Of a stretch of 64,000 nucleotides of DNA, positions 35,454 through 46,697 are shown piece after piece. The notes beneath the pieces are model-generated. The model saw only the letters and a list, made by a program, of their open reading frames with translations. It did no database searches and had not been told where the DNA came from. This DNA comes from Granulicatella elegans (GTDB lineage: Bacteria > Bacillota > Bacilli > Lactobacillales > Aerococcaceae): contig NZ_CP085953.1 in the NCBI RefSeq assembly GCF_020735385.1, forward strand, positions 1,426,001 through 1,490,000. Reading direction: 5' to 3'. Positions within the stretch are counted from its first letter, which is position 1. Each line of letters starts with the position of its first letter. A program made the position numbers and the translations under genes.

Positions 35454-37949
35454 TTAATTGTTTTCTCCAGTTGCCTGTGTTGTTAATTCATTTCTTACAG
35501 GATCTTGGGTCGTTTGCCTATTTTGCTGTGTTGATTGTTGTTGCTTAGGATTTTGTGGGTTTGCTGTTGTGCTAGTTTTTTCTTTTTCCTCTGGCTTAGT
35601 ACTTAACTGAAGTTCATGTGTTACTGGATCAGAAGTTTTATCTTTAATTGTAACAGTTAGACTAATCGTAACAGTTTCACCTGCAATATTTTTGAAGGTA
35701 GCACTTGTTTTATCAACAGTTTGTGTTTGACCTCCAACTGTTATGGTATATTTAGGTTTCTCTTCGTCAGATTTTACAGCATTCCAAGTAATGGTAATTT
35801 CTTTTTTATTAGCATCGTAACTAACATTTAATCCAGTAGGAGGGTCAATTTTTTCTTCTACATATTGTTCAGTTGGTAAGGCTCCTTTGACAAATAATTC
35901 TGTACTTACTTTATCAGATGGAGTTTTATCGGTTGCCAATACTAAAGGATTTGAACCCACAACAATTCTTGAAGAAGTAACACTAGAAGGTTGCTCCCAA
36001 TCTTTAACCGGAGTTTGTTTCATGGCAAAATTCATTAAGTGACCGTAAATCCATTTTGAATAATTGGCTTCAGTTTGAGATAATCCATGACCTTTTGTAT
36101 AAGGATTATCATACCCAGTCCAAACAGAAATGGTGTATGTAGGAGAGTATCCAATAAACCATGAATCTGGAATGACAAATTCATTATCTGAAGCTCCAAT
36201 TTGTTTTCTTTGTTCTGGTGTATAGTTCGTTGAGCCGGTTTTAGCAGCATGTGGAAGATTTCCCATTTTTAAATCATTCGCAAAACCATAAGTGAAAGTA
36301 TCTTTAAGCATATTTGTAATCATATAAGCTGTAGAGTCTTTCATAGCTTGATGTTGTTCAGGTTTAAACTGTAATACTTGTCCGTCACGGGTTGTAATTT
36401 TTGTAACCGTATATGGTTTAGAATAAGTACCATAGTTGGCAAATGCAGAATAGGCTGCAGCCATTTTTAATGGAGATAAGTTTGCTCCAATGGAGTTACT
36501 TTCTACTAAAGATTCTTTTCCATCATTTGTAACAGATAAGTCTAACTTTTTAAGGAAAGCTTGAATATTATCATTTCCAACTGCTTTAAATGTTTGATAG
36601 GCAGGTGTATTACGAGACAATACTAATGCTTTACGCATCGTCATTGTTCCCATATATTGATTATCCCAGTTATTTAATTCAAAACCATTAGAGTATTTTG
36701 TTGGTTTATCGACCATTGTTTGCCCAGTAGAGTAATTTAAGTATTCAATGGCTGGACCGTAATCCATAATTGGTTTAATCGTTGAACCAGTACTTCTATC
36801 GTTTTGAATAGCACGGTTATAAGCTAATAAATTTGTTTGCTTACGACCACCATTAATCGCTCTTACAGCACCTGTGGTAGAGTCTAACATAACAACCGCA
36901 TTTTGTACGTTATCATCTACATATTGAACGTAGCGATTTGTATTCAGAATTTCATATAAATAATTTTGCGCCTGTGAATTAACAGTAGTTTCAATGGTTA
37001 ATCCATCGGAGTAAACATCTAAACCAGTTTTTTCTTTTACTTCATCAGCAACCATTGTTAAAAATGAATCGAAAATTAAACGGTTATCATCATTAGAAAC
37101 TTGTTCGTGCTCTTCTACTAATCCTTCGTCTATAGGAGTCGATTTAGCTTCTTTTAATTGAGCATCTGTTAATTTGCCATTGTCTTTCATAGATTGCAGT
37201 ACAAGGTCACGACGTTCTTTTGCTGCTTCGGGATGAGCATATGGATCATAAGAACTTGGTGCTTGTGGCATCCCGGCTAGTAGGGCTAATTGAGGAATGG
37301 TTAATTCTTTTAATTCTTTTCCAAAATAGTAATTAGCAGCAGTTCCAAATCCATAAGTATTATTCGCCATATATACTTTATTCAAATAATAAGTTAGAAT
37401 TTGCTCTTTTGAAAATTCACGTTCGATTTGTAACGCTAATAAAATTTCTTGGATTTTACGTTTATAAGTTTGATCTTCTTTTTTAGTAGAGAAAACAGAT
37501 AGTTTAATTAATTGTTGAGTAATCGTACTACCACCTTGAGTAATATGCCCTGCACGTAGGTTGCGAACGAAAGAACCAACAATACGAAGTGGATCAATAC
37601 CCATATGAGAATAATAACGTTTATCTTCAATAGAAGTAATTGCGTCTTTTAATCCTTGAGGAACTTCTTCCGGAACAATTAAATCACGATTTTCTCCCCC
37701 TAATTTTGTAATGAGTTCTTGATTCATATCAAGAATTTGTGTTTCTGTAGCTCCTTGTAAGTCAGCTGTTGTAACTTCTGGTGTAGTGGAAGCATAATAG
37801 AAAACTAATCCAGTAAAACAAACAAAGGCAAGTACAAAGATTGAAAATAATGTCATGAATATTTTTTTCCAAACAGATTTATTTTTTTCGTTACTTGTTT
37901 TATTTGTTTTACTGTGTTGTGTACGTCTAGTTTGGCGTGATTCTGGCAT
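35454..37949 (-). CDS. pbp1A: Class A penicillin-binding protein (PBP1A/PonA type)
   Basis: 831 residues from the ATG at 37949, with AGGAGG seven bases upstream (a longer frame has no site). Basic cytoplasmic tail, one membrane helix (about 30-55), a glycosyltransferase-51 domain (EDKRYYSHMGID, GGSTITQQLIKLS) and a transpeptidase domain with SXXK in STGSTIKP, SXN in LSRNTPAYQ and KTG in AAKTGSTNYT. A fibronectin-like segment and a disordered Gln/Thr/Asn-rich tail follow. It polymerises and cross-links peptidoglycan. It follows recU by ten bases, the conserved recU-ponA pair. Confidence 0.95.
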   Translation of the reverse strand: MPESRQTRRTQHSKTNKTSNEKNKSVWKKIFMTLFSIFVLAFVCFTGLVFYYASTTPEVTTADLQGATETQILDMNQELITKLGGENRDLIVPEEVPQGLKDAITSIEDKRYYSHMGIDPLRIVGSFVRNLRAGHITQGGSTITQQLIKLSVFSTKKEDQTYKRKIQEILLALQIEREFSKEQILTYYLNKVYMANNTYGFGTAANYYFGKELKELTIPQLALLAGMPQAPSSYDPYAHPEAAKERRDLVLQSMKDNGKLTDAQLKEAKSTPIDEGLVEEHEQVSNDDNRLIFDSFLTMVADEVKEKTGLDVYSDGLTIETTVNSQAQNYLYEILNTNRYVQYVDDNVQNAVVMLDSTTGAVRAINGGRKQTNLLAYNRAIQNDRSTGSTIKPIMDYGPAIEYLNYSTGQTMVDKPTKYSNGFELNNWDNQYMGTMTMRKALVLSRNTPAYQTFKAVGNDNIQAFLKKLDLSVTNDGKESLVESNSIGANLSPLKMAAAYSAFANYGTYSKPYTVTKITTRDGQVLQFKPEQHQAMKDSTAYMITNMLKDTFTYGFANDLKMGNLPHAAKTGSTNYTPEQRKQIGASDNEFVIPDSWFIGYSPTYTISVWTGYDNPYTKGHGLSQTEANYSKWIYGHLMNFAMKQTPVKDWEQPSSVTSSRIVVGSNPLVLATDKTPSDKVSTELFVKGALPTEQYVEEKIDPPTGLNVSYDANKKEITITWNAVKSDEEKPKYTITVGGQTQTVDKTSATFKNIAGETVTISLTVTIKDKTSDPVTHELQLSTKPEEKEKTSTTANPQNPKQQQSTQQNRQTTQDPVRNELTTQATGENN

Positions 37950-37959
37950 AAAAAACCTC

Positions 37960-38544
37960 CTAAATTTTATCAATCAATTTATCAACTATTGGAATATAAT
38001 CCAAAATGGATTGAACGGTTAATGAAATGGGTTCTCCATATTGTTTAATATACTCTAATGGAATTGATTTTTTATTTTCTTTATTCTCCTTGATAAAGGA
38101 AAGTAAATACTGACTTTCTAATAAATAGTATTCATTTAATGAAGAAAAGTAAAAAATAACAAATACAATTCCACCTTGATAGATACATTCTTCCATATGT
38201 TGTAATTGATGTTCATGTATATTTATCAAAGGAAACGAAGTTTTATTTTTCGTTTCTTTTGCTTCGAAATCAATATAGCATCCACGATAAACTCCATTAT
38301 AGTCTGTTGTAGATGCATGACGATAATAAGCTTCTTTAATCACTGCTGCGCTTCGTTTTGGATAATCTACTTTAACGACTTGAATAGGAGTTGGCTTTTT
38401 ATGGATAACAGCTATTTTTTTTAATCGATAATAATCATTTGTTTGATTCAATAAAGTTTCTAAGAACATTCCACGACTACCATATGAAATAGTAGAAGTT
38501 TGAGTAGAAGAGACTCTTTGTTGTCCTGTTGGGTATTGAATCAT
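37960..38544 (-). CDS. recU: Holliday junction resolvase RecU
   Basis: 194 residues. RecU core: GSRGMFLETLLNQTNDYY, IHKKPTPIQVVKVDYP, STTDYNGVYRGCYIDFEAKE with the catalytic Asp/Glu/Lys set, and FPLINIHEHQLQHM. It cuts the junctions moved by RuvAB and substitutes for RuvC in Firmicutes. GAGGTGAT lies before the ATG; co-transcribed with pbp1A. Confidence 0.95.
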   Translation of the reverse strand: MIQYPTGQQRVSSTQTSTISYGSRGMFLETLLNQTNDYYRLKKIAVIHKKPTPIQVVKVDYPKRSAAVIKEAYYRHASTTDYNGVYRGCYIDFEAKETKNKTSFPLINIHEHQLQHMEECIYQGGIVFVIFYFSSLNEYYLLESQYLLSFIKENKENKKSIPLEYIKQYGEPISLTVQSILDYIPIVDKLIDKI

Positions 38545-38688
38545 AATATCACCTCAAATCTATCCTTATTATACCATTGATTGAACACTAAAAGCTAAAA
38601 TTATTGTTAAAAATGACAACAACTATATTACAATTTTATTTCTAAACAGAATTTTAGAGAATTATTTTTAAAAAATAAACAGAAATAT

Positions 38689-38717
38689 TTTACAATTTTA
38701 CAAAGGTAGTGTAAAAT
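38689..38717 (+). promoter_or_regulatory. Promoter of tig
   Basis: TTTACA and TAAAAT with a 17-base spacer, about 63 bases before the trigger factor ATG. A small CATC/GATG hairpin lies in the leader. Confidence 0.6.
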
Positions 38718-38780
38718 AAATGAGTATGTAAAACCCTCATCGATTTATTTGATGAAGTAAGAATTTTTTGGAGGAAAGCT

Positions 38781-40061
38781 ATGACAGCAAAATTTGAAAA
38801 AATCAACACAAATGAAGTTGTGTTAACATTTGAAATTTCAGAAGAATCAATTAAACAAGGTTTAGAAGTTGCTTTTAACCGTGTGAAAAAGAACTTAAAC
38901 GTTCCTGGTTTCCGTAAAGGTAAAGTAAGTCGCCAAGTCTTTAATAAAATGTATGGTGAAGAAGCATTATATCAAGATGCATTAAACTACTTATTACCAG
39001 ATGCATATGACAATGCAGTAGAAGAAACTGGTATTTTCCCAGTAACTCAACCAAAAATTGATATCGAATCATTAGAAAAAGGTCAACCATGGGTAATTAA
39101 AGCAACTGTAATTGTTAAACCTGAAGTTAAATTAGGTGAATACAAAGGATTAACTGTTGAAAAACAAGATCGTACAGTTTCTGAACAAGATGTAGAAGAT
39201 CGTTTGTTACAAGAACAAGCTAAATTTGCTGAGTTAGTTGTTAAAGAAAGTGCAGCTGAATTAGCAGATACAGTAGTAATCGACTTTGAAGGTTTCTTAG
39301 GTGAAGAAGCATTTGAAGGAGGAAAAGGTGAAAACTACGCATTAGAATTAGGTTCAGGCTCATTCATTCCTGGATTTGAAGATCAATTAGTAGGCGCTAA
39401 AGAAGGCGACAATGTTGAAGTGAAAGTTACATTCCCTGAAGAATACCATGCAGAAAACTTAAAAGGTCAAGATGCTGTATTCAAAGTAACAGTTCACGAA
39501 GTTAAAACTAAAGAATTACCAGAATTAACAGATGAATTCGCTAAGGATGTTGATGATTCAGTTGAAACATTAGCTGAATTAAAAGAAAAATTCCGTAAAG
39601 AATTAGAAGAAGCTAAAGTTGAAGCAGCTGACGAAGCAGTAGCTGACTTAGCATTACGTCAAGCAGTTGCAAATGCTGAAATCGTAGAATTACCAGCTGA
39701 AATGGTTCATGAAGAAGTACAACGTCAAATGCAACACTACTTAAACGACATGCGTCGTAACGGTATTACACCAGAAATGTACTACCAAATCACAGGTACA
39801 ACTGAAGCAGACTTACACCAAATGATGGAAAAAGATGCTGACGTTCGTACAAAAACTAACTTAGTATTAGAACAAATCGTTAAAGATGAAAACATTGAAG
39901 TAACAGATGCTGATGTTGATGCTGAAGTGAAAGAATTAGCCGCTCAATACGGTATGGAAGAAGGAGCTGTTCGTTCAGCTGTTTCAGTTGAAATGTTGAA
40001 AAACGATATCTCAATGAAAAAAGCATTAGCTTTAATTACTGATTCTGCAGTAGAAGCTTAA
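38781..40061 (+). CDS. tig: Trigger factor (ribosome-associated chaperone, PPIase)
   Basis: 426 residues, full length: ribosome-binding N-domain with VPGFRKGKVSR (the GFRxGxxP-type signature loop), an FKBP-like PPIase domain (VVIDFEGFLG ... SGSFIPGFEDQLVG) and a helical C-domain. It receives nascent chains at the exit tunnel. TTGGAGG precedes the ATG. Codon choice is that of a highly expressed gene. tig-clpX adjacency is conserved. Confidence 0.97.
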   Translation: MTAKFEKINTNEVVLTFEISEESIKQGLEVAFNRVKKNLNVPGFRKGKVSRQVFNKMYGEEALYQDALNYLLPDAYDNAVEETGIFPVTQPKIDIESLEKGQPWVIKATVIVKPEVKLGEYKGLTVEKQDRTVSEQDVEDRLLQEQAKFAELVVKESAAELADTVVIDFEGFLGEEAFEGGKGENYALELGSGSFIPGFEDQLVGAKEGDNVEVKVTFPEEYHAENLKGQDAVFKVTVHEVKTKELPELTDEFAKDVDDSVETLAELKEKFRKELEEAKVEAADEAVADLALRQAVANAEIVELPAEMVHEEVQRQMQHYLNDMRRNGITPEMYYQITGTTEADLHQMMEKDADVRTKTNLVLEQIVKDENIEVTDADVDAEVKELAAQYGMEEGAVRSAVSVEMLKNDISMKKALALITDSAVEA

Positions 40062-40076
40062 TATTACAATGACGAG

Positions 40077-40110
40077 AGAACAATCTTGGAAACAGGATTG
40101 TTCTTTTTTA
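40077..40110 (+). terminator. tig terminator
   Basis: AGAACAATC / GATTGTTCT with a 10-base loop, then TTTTTT. Confidence 0.85.
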
Positions 40111-40141
40111 TGGAAAATTTTCATTCTAGGATGGACTTTTC

Positions 40142-40170
40142 TTGTTCAAACTACTCAGATATGCTAATCT
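40142..40170 (+). promoter_or_regulatory. Promoter of clpX
   Basis: TTGTTC, 17 bases, then TAATCT preceded by TGC (extended -10). It lies 40 bases before the clpX start. Confidence 0.5.
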
Positions 40171-40209
40171 ACTATTGTAGTGTCAAAAAATGAAATGGAG
40201 GGTTCTTAG

Positions 40210-41448
40210 TTGTATAAAGATGAACCAAAACATGTCTGTTGTTCATTTTGTGGGAAGTCACAAGAGCAAGTGAAGAAAATTATCGCTGGACCAGATGTTT
40301 TTATTTGTAATGAATGTGTAGATTTATGTAAAGAAATTATTGATGAAGAATTATTAACACAATTTTTTGAAGGTGAAATTACAGTACCCAAACCACAAGA
40401 AATTCGTGAAATTTTAAATGAATACGTGATTGGACAAGACAATGCTAAGAAAGCATTGGCGGTTGCAGTTTATAATCACTATAAACGAATCAATCATTTT
40501 GTGGAAGAAGATGGGGTTGAGTTACAAAAGAGTAATATTTGTTTAATTGGACCAACTGGTTCTGGGAAAACTTACTTAGCTCAATCATTAGCACGTCTAT
40601 TAAACGTACCATTTGCAATTGCAGATGCAACAACATTAACCGAAGCTGGATATGTTGGGGAAGATGTGGAAAATATTTTACTAAAACTTCTTCAAGCAAC
40701 AGATTATGATGTTGAACGTGCACAAAAAGGAATCATTTATATTGATGAAATTGATAAAATCGCACGTAAAAGCGAAAATGTATCCATTACTCGTGATGTA
40801 AGTGGTGAAGGTGTACAACAAGCTTTATTAAAAATTTTAGAAGGAACGATTGCATCAGTTCCTCCTCAAGGTGGACGTAAGCATCCACAACAAGAATTAA
40901 TTCAAATCGATACGACGGATATTTTATTTATTGTTGGTGGAGCTTTTGATGGCATCGAAACAATTATTAAAGAGAGACTAGGAGCTAAAGTCATTGGTTT
41001 TGGTTCTTCAAATAAAAACTTTAGCGAGCATGAAAGTTTAATGCAAATGATTATTCCGGAAGATTTACAAAAGTTTGGATTAATTCCAGAATTTATTGGA
41101 CGTTTACCAATTATTGCAGCATTAGAAAAATTAGAACAAAAAGATTTAGTATCTATTTTAACAAAACCTAAAAATGCATTAGTGAAACAATATCAAAAAC
41201 TATTCTTAATGGATGAAGTTGAATTAGAGTTTGCTCAAGATGCGTTAGATGCAATTGCAACAAAAGCCATTGAACGTAAAACAGGAGCTCGTGGACTTCG
41301 TTCCATTATTGAATCTGTGATGATGGATTTAATGTTTGAAATTCCAAGTAGAGAAGAAGTCTCTAAAGTCATTGTAACAAAAGAGGTTGTAGATAATGAA
41401 GAACAACCAGAGTTGTACAATAAAAAAGGAAAATTATTGAAAGCTTAA
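40210..41448 (+). CDS. clpX: ATP-dependent Clp protease ATP-binding subunit ClpX
   Basis: 412 residues from a TTG start (GGAGG eight bases upstream). N-terminal zinc-binding domain ([11 protein letters not shown] ... [10 protein letters not shown]), then AAA+ with Walker [10 protein letters not shown], Walker [10 protein letters not shown], pore loop GYVGED and GARGLRSI sensor-2. It unfolds substrates and feeds ClpP. Probably co-transcribed with the following transporter and engB. Confidence 0.97.
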   Translation: MYKDEPKHVCCSFCGKSQEQVKKIIAGPDVFICNECVDLCKEIIDEELLTQFFEGEITVPKPQEIREILNEYVIGQDNAKKALAVAVYNHYKRINHFVEEDGVELQKSNICLIGPTGSGKTYLAQSLARLLNVPFAIADATTLTEAGYVGEDVENILLKLLQATDYDVERAQKGIIYIDEIDKIARKSENVSITRDVSGEGVQQALLKILEGTIASVPPQGGRKHPQQELIQIDTTDILFIVGGAFDGIETIIKERLGAKVIGFGSSNKNFSEHESLMQMIIPEDLQKFGLIPEFIGRLPIIAALEKLEQKDLVSILTKPKNALVKQYQKLFLMDEVELEFAQDALDAIATKAIERKTGARGLRSIIESVMMDLMFEIPSREEVSKVIVTKEVVDNEEQPELYNKKGKLLKA

Positions 41449-41464
41449 TTTTAGGAGGAGTTTT

Positions 41465-42739
41465 ATGTCTGCAATTCGTAAGTTTTTTGCAAGTCGATAT
41501 ACGAAAGAAGAATTTTCGTGGATTTTACAAGATTGGGCTAATTCAGTGTATTCATTAATGATTACTACCGCTATTTTTCCAATTTTCTTTAAAACAGTAA
41601 CAACTAATGCAGGAGTAACTGCTGCTAATTCAACCGCTTATTTAAGTTATGCAAACTCAATTGCTACATTTGTCGTTGCAGTGATGGCACCAGTATTAGG
41701 AGCACTAGCAGACTATCGAGGATACCGAAATCCTATGTTCACCATTTCAACGATGGTAGGGGTATTTTCTGTATTAGGAATGATGTTTGCTGGTAGTGAT
41801 CAGTGGATGTTTTTATTAATTTTATATACTATTTCTGCTATTGGATTTTCTGCATCGAATATATTTTATGATAGTTCGATTATGGACGTAACTACGTACG
41901 AAAGAATGGACAGAATTTCTGCTGCAGGATTTGGATATGGTTATATCGGCAGTGTTATTCCATTTGTAGTATTTATGATAATTATGCAATTTTCTCAATT
42001 GCCTGGAGATGTCATTGTTAAAATCGGATTTTTCATTACTGCTGTTTGGTGGTTTGTTTTTACCATTCCATTTTGGAAACATGTAAAACAAAAACACTTT
42101 ATGGAACATGATAAACATCCTGTTTATGACAGTTTTTCACGATTATTTACAACGATTAAACATATTCGTGAACATAAACATGTGTTTTTATTCTTAATTT
42201 CTTATTTCTTCTATATTGATGGAATTGGAACAATTATTAAAATGGCAACAGCCGTCGGTAGTGATGTGGGATTAGATGGAAATAGTTTGATTGTAATATT
42301 ACTAATTGTACAAATTGTAGCATTCCCATTCAGTATTATTTATGGTTATCTAGCAAAGAAAATTGGATCGAAAAACACTGTCTTTTTAGGAATTGCTACT
42401 TATGTGATTATTTGTATTTTAGCAACAGGATTAAAAACTTATACGGATTTCTTATTATTAGCCATTTGTATCGGTACAGCTCAAGGTGGGGTACAATCGA
42501 TTAGTCGTTCTATTTTTGGACAAATTATACCGGCAAATCGTGCGAATGAATTTTTTGGATTTTATAATATTTTTGGAAAATTCTCATCTATTTTAGGAAC
42601 AACATTATTAGGAATCACAGCCCAAATGACGGGTAATTCATTACATGGAGTCTTTTCTCTTATTCTTCTATTCTTAATTGGAGGAGGATTATTATTCTTT
42701 GTTAAAATCAATCCTCAAACAACAGAGGAAGGAGCATAA
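41465..42739 (+). CDS. MFS transporter of the UMF1/Atg22-like family
   Basis: 424 residues with about twelve membrane helices. The start ([19 protein letters not shown]) is the recognisable UMF1-family opening; [10 protein letters not shown] is the loop 2-3 motif. Substrate is unknown; yeast Atg22 exports amino acids from the vacuole, but that cannot be transferred. AGGAGGAG lies before the ATG. It sits inside the normally adjacent clpX-engB pair. Confidence 0.8.
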   Translation: MSAIRKFFASRYTKEEFSWILQDWANSVYSLMITTAIFPIFFKTVTTNAGVTAANSTAYLSYANSIATFVVAVMAPVLGALADYRGYRNPMFTISTMVGVFSVLGMMFAGSDQWMFLLILYTISAIGFSASNIFYDSSIMDVTTYERMDRISAAGFGYGYIGSVIPFVVFMIIMQFSQLPGDVIVKIGFFITAVWWFVFTIPFWKHVKQKHFMEHDKHPVYDSFSRLFTTIKHIREHKHVFLFLISYFFYIDGIGTIIKMATAVGSDVGLDGNSLIVILLIVQIVAFPFSIIYGYLAKKIGSKNTVFLGIATYVIICILATGLKTYTDFLLLAICIGTAQGGVQSISRSIFGQIIPANRANEFFGFYNIFGKFSSILGTTLLGITAQMTGNSLHGVFSLILLFLIGGGLLFFVKINPQTTEEGA

Positions 42740-43335
42740 TGATGAAAGTGACAAATGCTGAATTTACGATTAGTGCGGTGGGTCCTAATCAATATCCAAC
42801 GGATCAAAAAGTGGAAATTGCTTTATCGGGTCGTTCAAATGTTGGAAAATCATCTTTTATTAATCGTTTAATTCAACGAAAAAGTTTAGCTAGAACTTCT
42901 AGTAAACCAGGTAAAACTCAGACATTAAACTTTTATCATATTAATGACTTATTTTACTTTGTCGATGTTCCTGGTTATGGATACGCAAAAGTTTCTAAAA
43001 AAGAACGCGAAAAATGGGGAAAAATGATTGAGGAGTACATTACAACTCGTGAAAATCTTGAACTCGTTTTAATCCTCGTTGATTTCCGTCATGAACCTAG
43101 TACAGAAGATGTTCAAATGCGTGAGTTTTTAGAGTATTATGAAATTCCTTATCGAATTATTATGACGAAGTGTGACAAAATACCTCGTGGTAAATGGAAT
43201 AAACATGTGAGTCAAATTCGAAAAGCTTTTGGGAAACCATCGGAAGAATTATTTTTAACATTTTCTTCGGAAACAGGAGAAGGGGTGGAAAAAGCTTGGG
43301 AATGGATTGAATCAATCGTATTAGATGAGGAGTGA
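42739..43335 (+). CDS. engB: Ribosome biogenesis GTPase EngB/YsxC
   Basis: 198 residues (or 197 from the next ATG). G motifs: [31 protein letters not shown] and TKCDK. YsxC is an essential GTPase in 50S assembly. Its start overlaps the preceding stop by one base. The clpX-ysxC neighbourhood is typical of Firmicutes. Confidence 0.95.
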   Translation: MMKVTNAEFTISAVGPNQYPTDQKVEIALSGRSNVGKSSFINRLIQRKSLARTSSKPGKTQTLNFYHINDLFYFVDVPGYGYAKVSKKEREKWGKMIEEYITTRENLELVLILVDFRHEPSTEDVQMREFLEYYEIPYRIIMTKCDKIPRGKWNKHVSQIRKAFGKPSEELFLTFSSETGEGVEKAWEWIESIVLDEE

Positions 43336-43340
43336 ATAGG

Positions 43341-43766
43341 TTGATTGGCTATAAGATAAATGATGCAGTTTCTTTTGAAGAACTATTTCCATTATATGAA
43401 GCAGTAGGATGGACGAATTATACGTCTAATCCAATCATGCTTCAAAATGCGTTAGAACATAGTTTATTGTTATTTTCTGCAAGAGATGAAGAAGGAAAGT
43501 TAATTGGATTTTTAAGAGCAGTAGGAGATGGGTATTCGATTGTTTATATCCAAGATATTATAGTATTGCCTGAGTATCAAAGACAGGGAATTGGTACACA
43601 ATTACTTCGTCAAACACTGGAGTATTTTAATGAGGTGTATCAGATTATTTTAACAACGGATAGTGAATTAAAAACAATCGCATTTTACGAAGCTAATGGA
43701 TTTACAGCTTTGTCTCAATATGGGTGTACTTCTTTTATGGCTAATCCATTATTGCAAGCAAAGTAA
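43341..43766 (+). CDS. GNAT family N-acetyltransferase
   Basis: 141 residues from TTG 43341, eight bases after GAGGAG; an in-frame GTG at 43332 overlaps that site. GNAT fold: IQDIIVLPEYQRQGIGTQLL is motif A with the QRQGIG acetyl-CoA loop, and FYEANGF is motif B. The substrate cannot be told. It follows engB by five bases. Confidence 0.82.
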   Translation: MIGYKINDAVSFEELFPLYEAVGWTNYTSNPIMLQNALEHSLLLFSARDEEGKLIGFLRAVGDGYSIVYIQDIIVLPEYQRQGIGTQLLRQTLEYFNEVYQIILTTDSELKTIAFYEANGFTALSQYGCTSFMANPLLQAK

Positions 43767-43828
43767 AAGCAAGATTTTAGAAATTATGGTAAACTATCAT
43801 CAAGAAATGAAGTTAAAGGATGGGACGT

Positions 43829-44131
43829 ATGAAATTAACAATTGATGAAAAATCACAATTATGGTTTGAAGAAGAAATGGGAGTTTCTAAAGAACGAGGT
43901 GTTCGTTTTTTAGGAAAAGTTTATGGTTGTAGTCCAATTCATGAAGGCTTTTCTTTAGCTGTAGAAGTTGATGCACCAAATAATCCATTTGTTAGTGTCG
44001 AAAAAAATGGGATTACCTATTTTGTTGAAACAGGTGATGAATGGTTTTTCCAAGGACATGATTTAGATGTTGTCTTTGATGAAAAATTAAAAGAACCATC
44101 CTATAGTTATCGTGCCATTCAAACTGCATAA
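43829..44131 (+). CDS. HesB/YneR-like small protein
   Basis: 100 residues from ATG 43829 (AAAGGA eight bases upstream). MKLTIDEKSQLWFEEEMG and FLGKVYGCSPIHEGFSLAVEV resemble the HesB-like YneR group of Firmicutes. The three cysteines of true IscA-type iron-sulfur carriers are missing; only one Cys is visible, so an iron-sulfur role is doubtful. A terminator closes the gene. Confidence 0.65.
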   Translation: MKLTIDEKSQLWFEEEMGVSKERGVRFLGKVYGCSPIHEGFSLAVEVDAPNNPFVSVEKNGITYFVETGDEWFFQGHDLDVVFDEKLKEPSYSYRAIQTA

Positions 44132-44141
44132 TGAAAAATTT

Positions 44142-44185
44142 AACTTCAAAAGTTAGAAACTTTATCTGACTTTTGAAGTTTTTTC
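44142..44185 (+). terminator. Terminator after the HesB-like gene
   Basis: AACTTCAAAAGT / ACTTTTGAAGTT, a perfect 12-bp stem, followed by TTTTC. Confidence 0.8.
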
Positions 44186-44254
44186 GATTATTTGCTCAAA
44201 ATCTTATAAAATATTGGACAAATAGAGCATAGTAAGATACAGTTATATAGTTGA

Positions 44255-45424
<1,170 letters not shown>

Positions 45425-45480
45425 TATTCTTTGGAAAAATTTGATACAGTAGTAATACATTAAATGAAGGAGTGTTAAAA

Positions 45481-45780
45481 ATGAATCAATTAGCATTAAT
45501 GTTACTTTATATTGTAGCTTTAGGAGGAGCTTGGTGGTTTTTTGGTCGTAAAAATCGAGAGCGTACTAAAAAAATACAAGAGCAAATGAATGCTTTGAAA
45601 GCAGGTGACCACATTGTTACGATTGGTGGTTTACATGGAGTTGTTCATTATATTGATACGGATGCACAAACTGTTGAAATCGATTGTGAAGGTGTTTATT
45701 TAACTTTTGAACGTCGTGCGATTCATCATGTTGTTCCAACTGTAGGCGATAGTGGTTTAGCTGTTGCTGATGCAGAATAG
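45481..45780 (+). CDS. yajC: Preprotein translocase subunit YajC
   Basis: 99 residues from ATG 45481 (AAGGAG upstream). One N-terminal membrane helix followed by FGRKNRERTKKIQEQMNALKAGDHIV and GGLHGVV, the YajC core. It is an accessory of the Sec translocon. Confidence 0.92.
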   Translation: MNQLALMLLYIVALGGAWWFFGRKNRERTKKIQEQMNALKAGDHIVTIGGLHGVVHYIDTDAQTVEIDCEGVYLTFERRAIHHVVPTVGDSGLAVADAE

Positions 45781-45795
45781 TGTTTTTGTGTTGGT

Positions 45796-46080
45796 ATGAT
45801 GAATAAGCAAGAGGAATTATTGGAACAGTTTCGTCCTTGGTTAAGTTATAAAATTATTGAATTTATAACTCAGGGATATGAATCGATTTCTAGTTATGAT
45901 ATTGCCACTTATTTTGTGACGTATCGCTGGAAGAAGCAGAAGCCTGAAAATTTGTTTGAACAAATTTATCAGTTGAATCAATTAACGATTAATGATTATT
46001 TTGATTATGAATCGATTATGGCTCAAACTTCAACGGAAATGACATTGGATACGATTGATTTGAGTGATTTGTTAGATTAG
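45796..46080 (+). CDS. ComN-like post-transcriptional regulator
   Basis: 94 residues. EEFRPWL-like opening (EQFRPWLSYKIIEFI), GYESISSYDIATYF and an acidic tail resemble the ComN (YrzD) family, and the position after tgt-yajC matches comN of Bacillus, where it acts on comE mRNA. Function here is inferred from family and position. Two adjacent ATGs are possible starts; the ribosome site is weak. Confidence 0.65.
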   Translation: MMNKQEELLEQFRPWLSYKIIEFITQGYESISSYDIATYFVTYRWKKQKPENLFEQIYQLNQLTINDYFDYESIMAQTSTEMTLDTIDLSDLLD

Positions 46081-46088
46081 GAAATTTT

Positions 46089-46132
46089 AATCGTGAAACG
46101 TAACAACACTGTAATATGGTTGTTACGTTTTT
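46089..46132 (+). terminator. Terminator repeat, copy 1
   Basis: AAACGTAACAAC / GTTGTTACGTTT stem (12 bp) with the loop ACTGTAATATG and a T-run. The same sequence, including the 5' flank AATCGTG, recurs at 51485 and, apart from the flank and one loop base, at 48479. Confidence 0.9.
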
Positions 46133-46317
46133 CTTGGTTTTGTAGTTTAATGAAGTAAAAAGATCCCTAAGTATAGATTTAACATTGTTTTGGTAAACTT
46201 AGAAAAATGCAAACTTTTTAATTAAGAAGTGATAAAATTGAAATAAGAACATTTCGGTTAAATTATTAGAATTTGTTATAGAGTTTTTATTTTTTTAATT
46301 TTTTCTTAATAATTTTA
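46133..46317. other. AT-rich non-coding stretch before the peptide gene
   Basis: Mostly A/T with T-tracts. I see no gene or strong hairpin; it holds the region upstream of the peptide promoter. Confidence 0.5.
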
Positions 46318-46346
46318 TTGCAAAAAAATAAATAATATGTTATATT
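46318..46346 (+). promoter_or_regulatory. Promoter of the secreted-peptide/ABC operon
   Basis: TTGCAA, a 17-base spacer and TATATT preceded by TGT (extended -10). A CTTTCGAAAG palindrome lies a few bases downstream near the expected start of transcription and could be an operator. Confidence 0.65.
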
Positions 46347-46397
46347 GTAAGTGCTTTCGAAAGTGGTTGTATAAATTATAAAAATGAGGTGTATACA

Positions 46398-46661
46398 ATG
46401 AAAAAAATATTAAAAGTAGTATTATTAACTACACTATTGTTTATCGGTCTTTTACAATCAAGAGCTTCTGCTGTTTCAGTTATTAAAAGTTATCGTTATG
46501 ATTGGAATACGTACTTGAAATATAGCGGTAATTACCATAATTATCAGGAGATTGACATTCCTTCTTGGTCTTATTATGAAAGTTATGATGAGTATCCTGT
46601 TGGTGGCGATTGGAATTATGTTCGATACGAAGTGCTTAACCACTATTCTGGTGGATATTAA
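46398..46661 (+). CDS. Small secreted aromatic-rich peptide (bacteriocin-like candidate)
   Basis: 87 residues from ATG 46398 (TGAGGTG six bases upstream). A clear Sec signal peptide: MKKILK, hydrophobic core, cleavage expected after SRASA (residue 25). The predicted mature 62 residues contain 14 Tyr, 3 Trp and no Cys, with blocks such as YSGNYHNYQ and SWSYYESYDEY. There is no double-glycine leader. It heads an operon with an ABC ATPase and permease. The layout recalls lactococcin-972-type loci (Sec-exported peptide plus ABC immunity pair), but I do not recognise the sequence as that family. A bacteriocin, signal or transporter-linked lipoprotein-free ligand are all possible. Confidence 0.7.
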   Translation: MKKILKVVLLTTLLFIGLLQSRASAVSVIKSYRYDWNTYLKYSGNYHNYQEIDIPSWSYYESYDEYPVGGDWNYVRYEVLNHYSGGY

Positions 46662-46697
46662 ATGATAAGTTAGTTTTTATAGGAAGGAGAGTTTTAT

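Noticed and set aside
46398-46661. Double-glycine-leader bacteriocin
   Set aside because: The precursor has a Sec-type signal ending SRASA, no GG or GA cleavage context of that class, and the ABC protein has no C39 peptidase domain.
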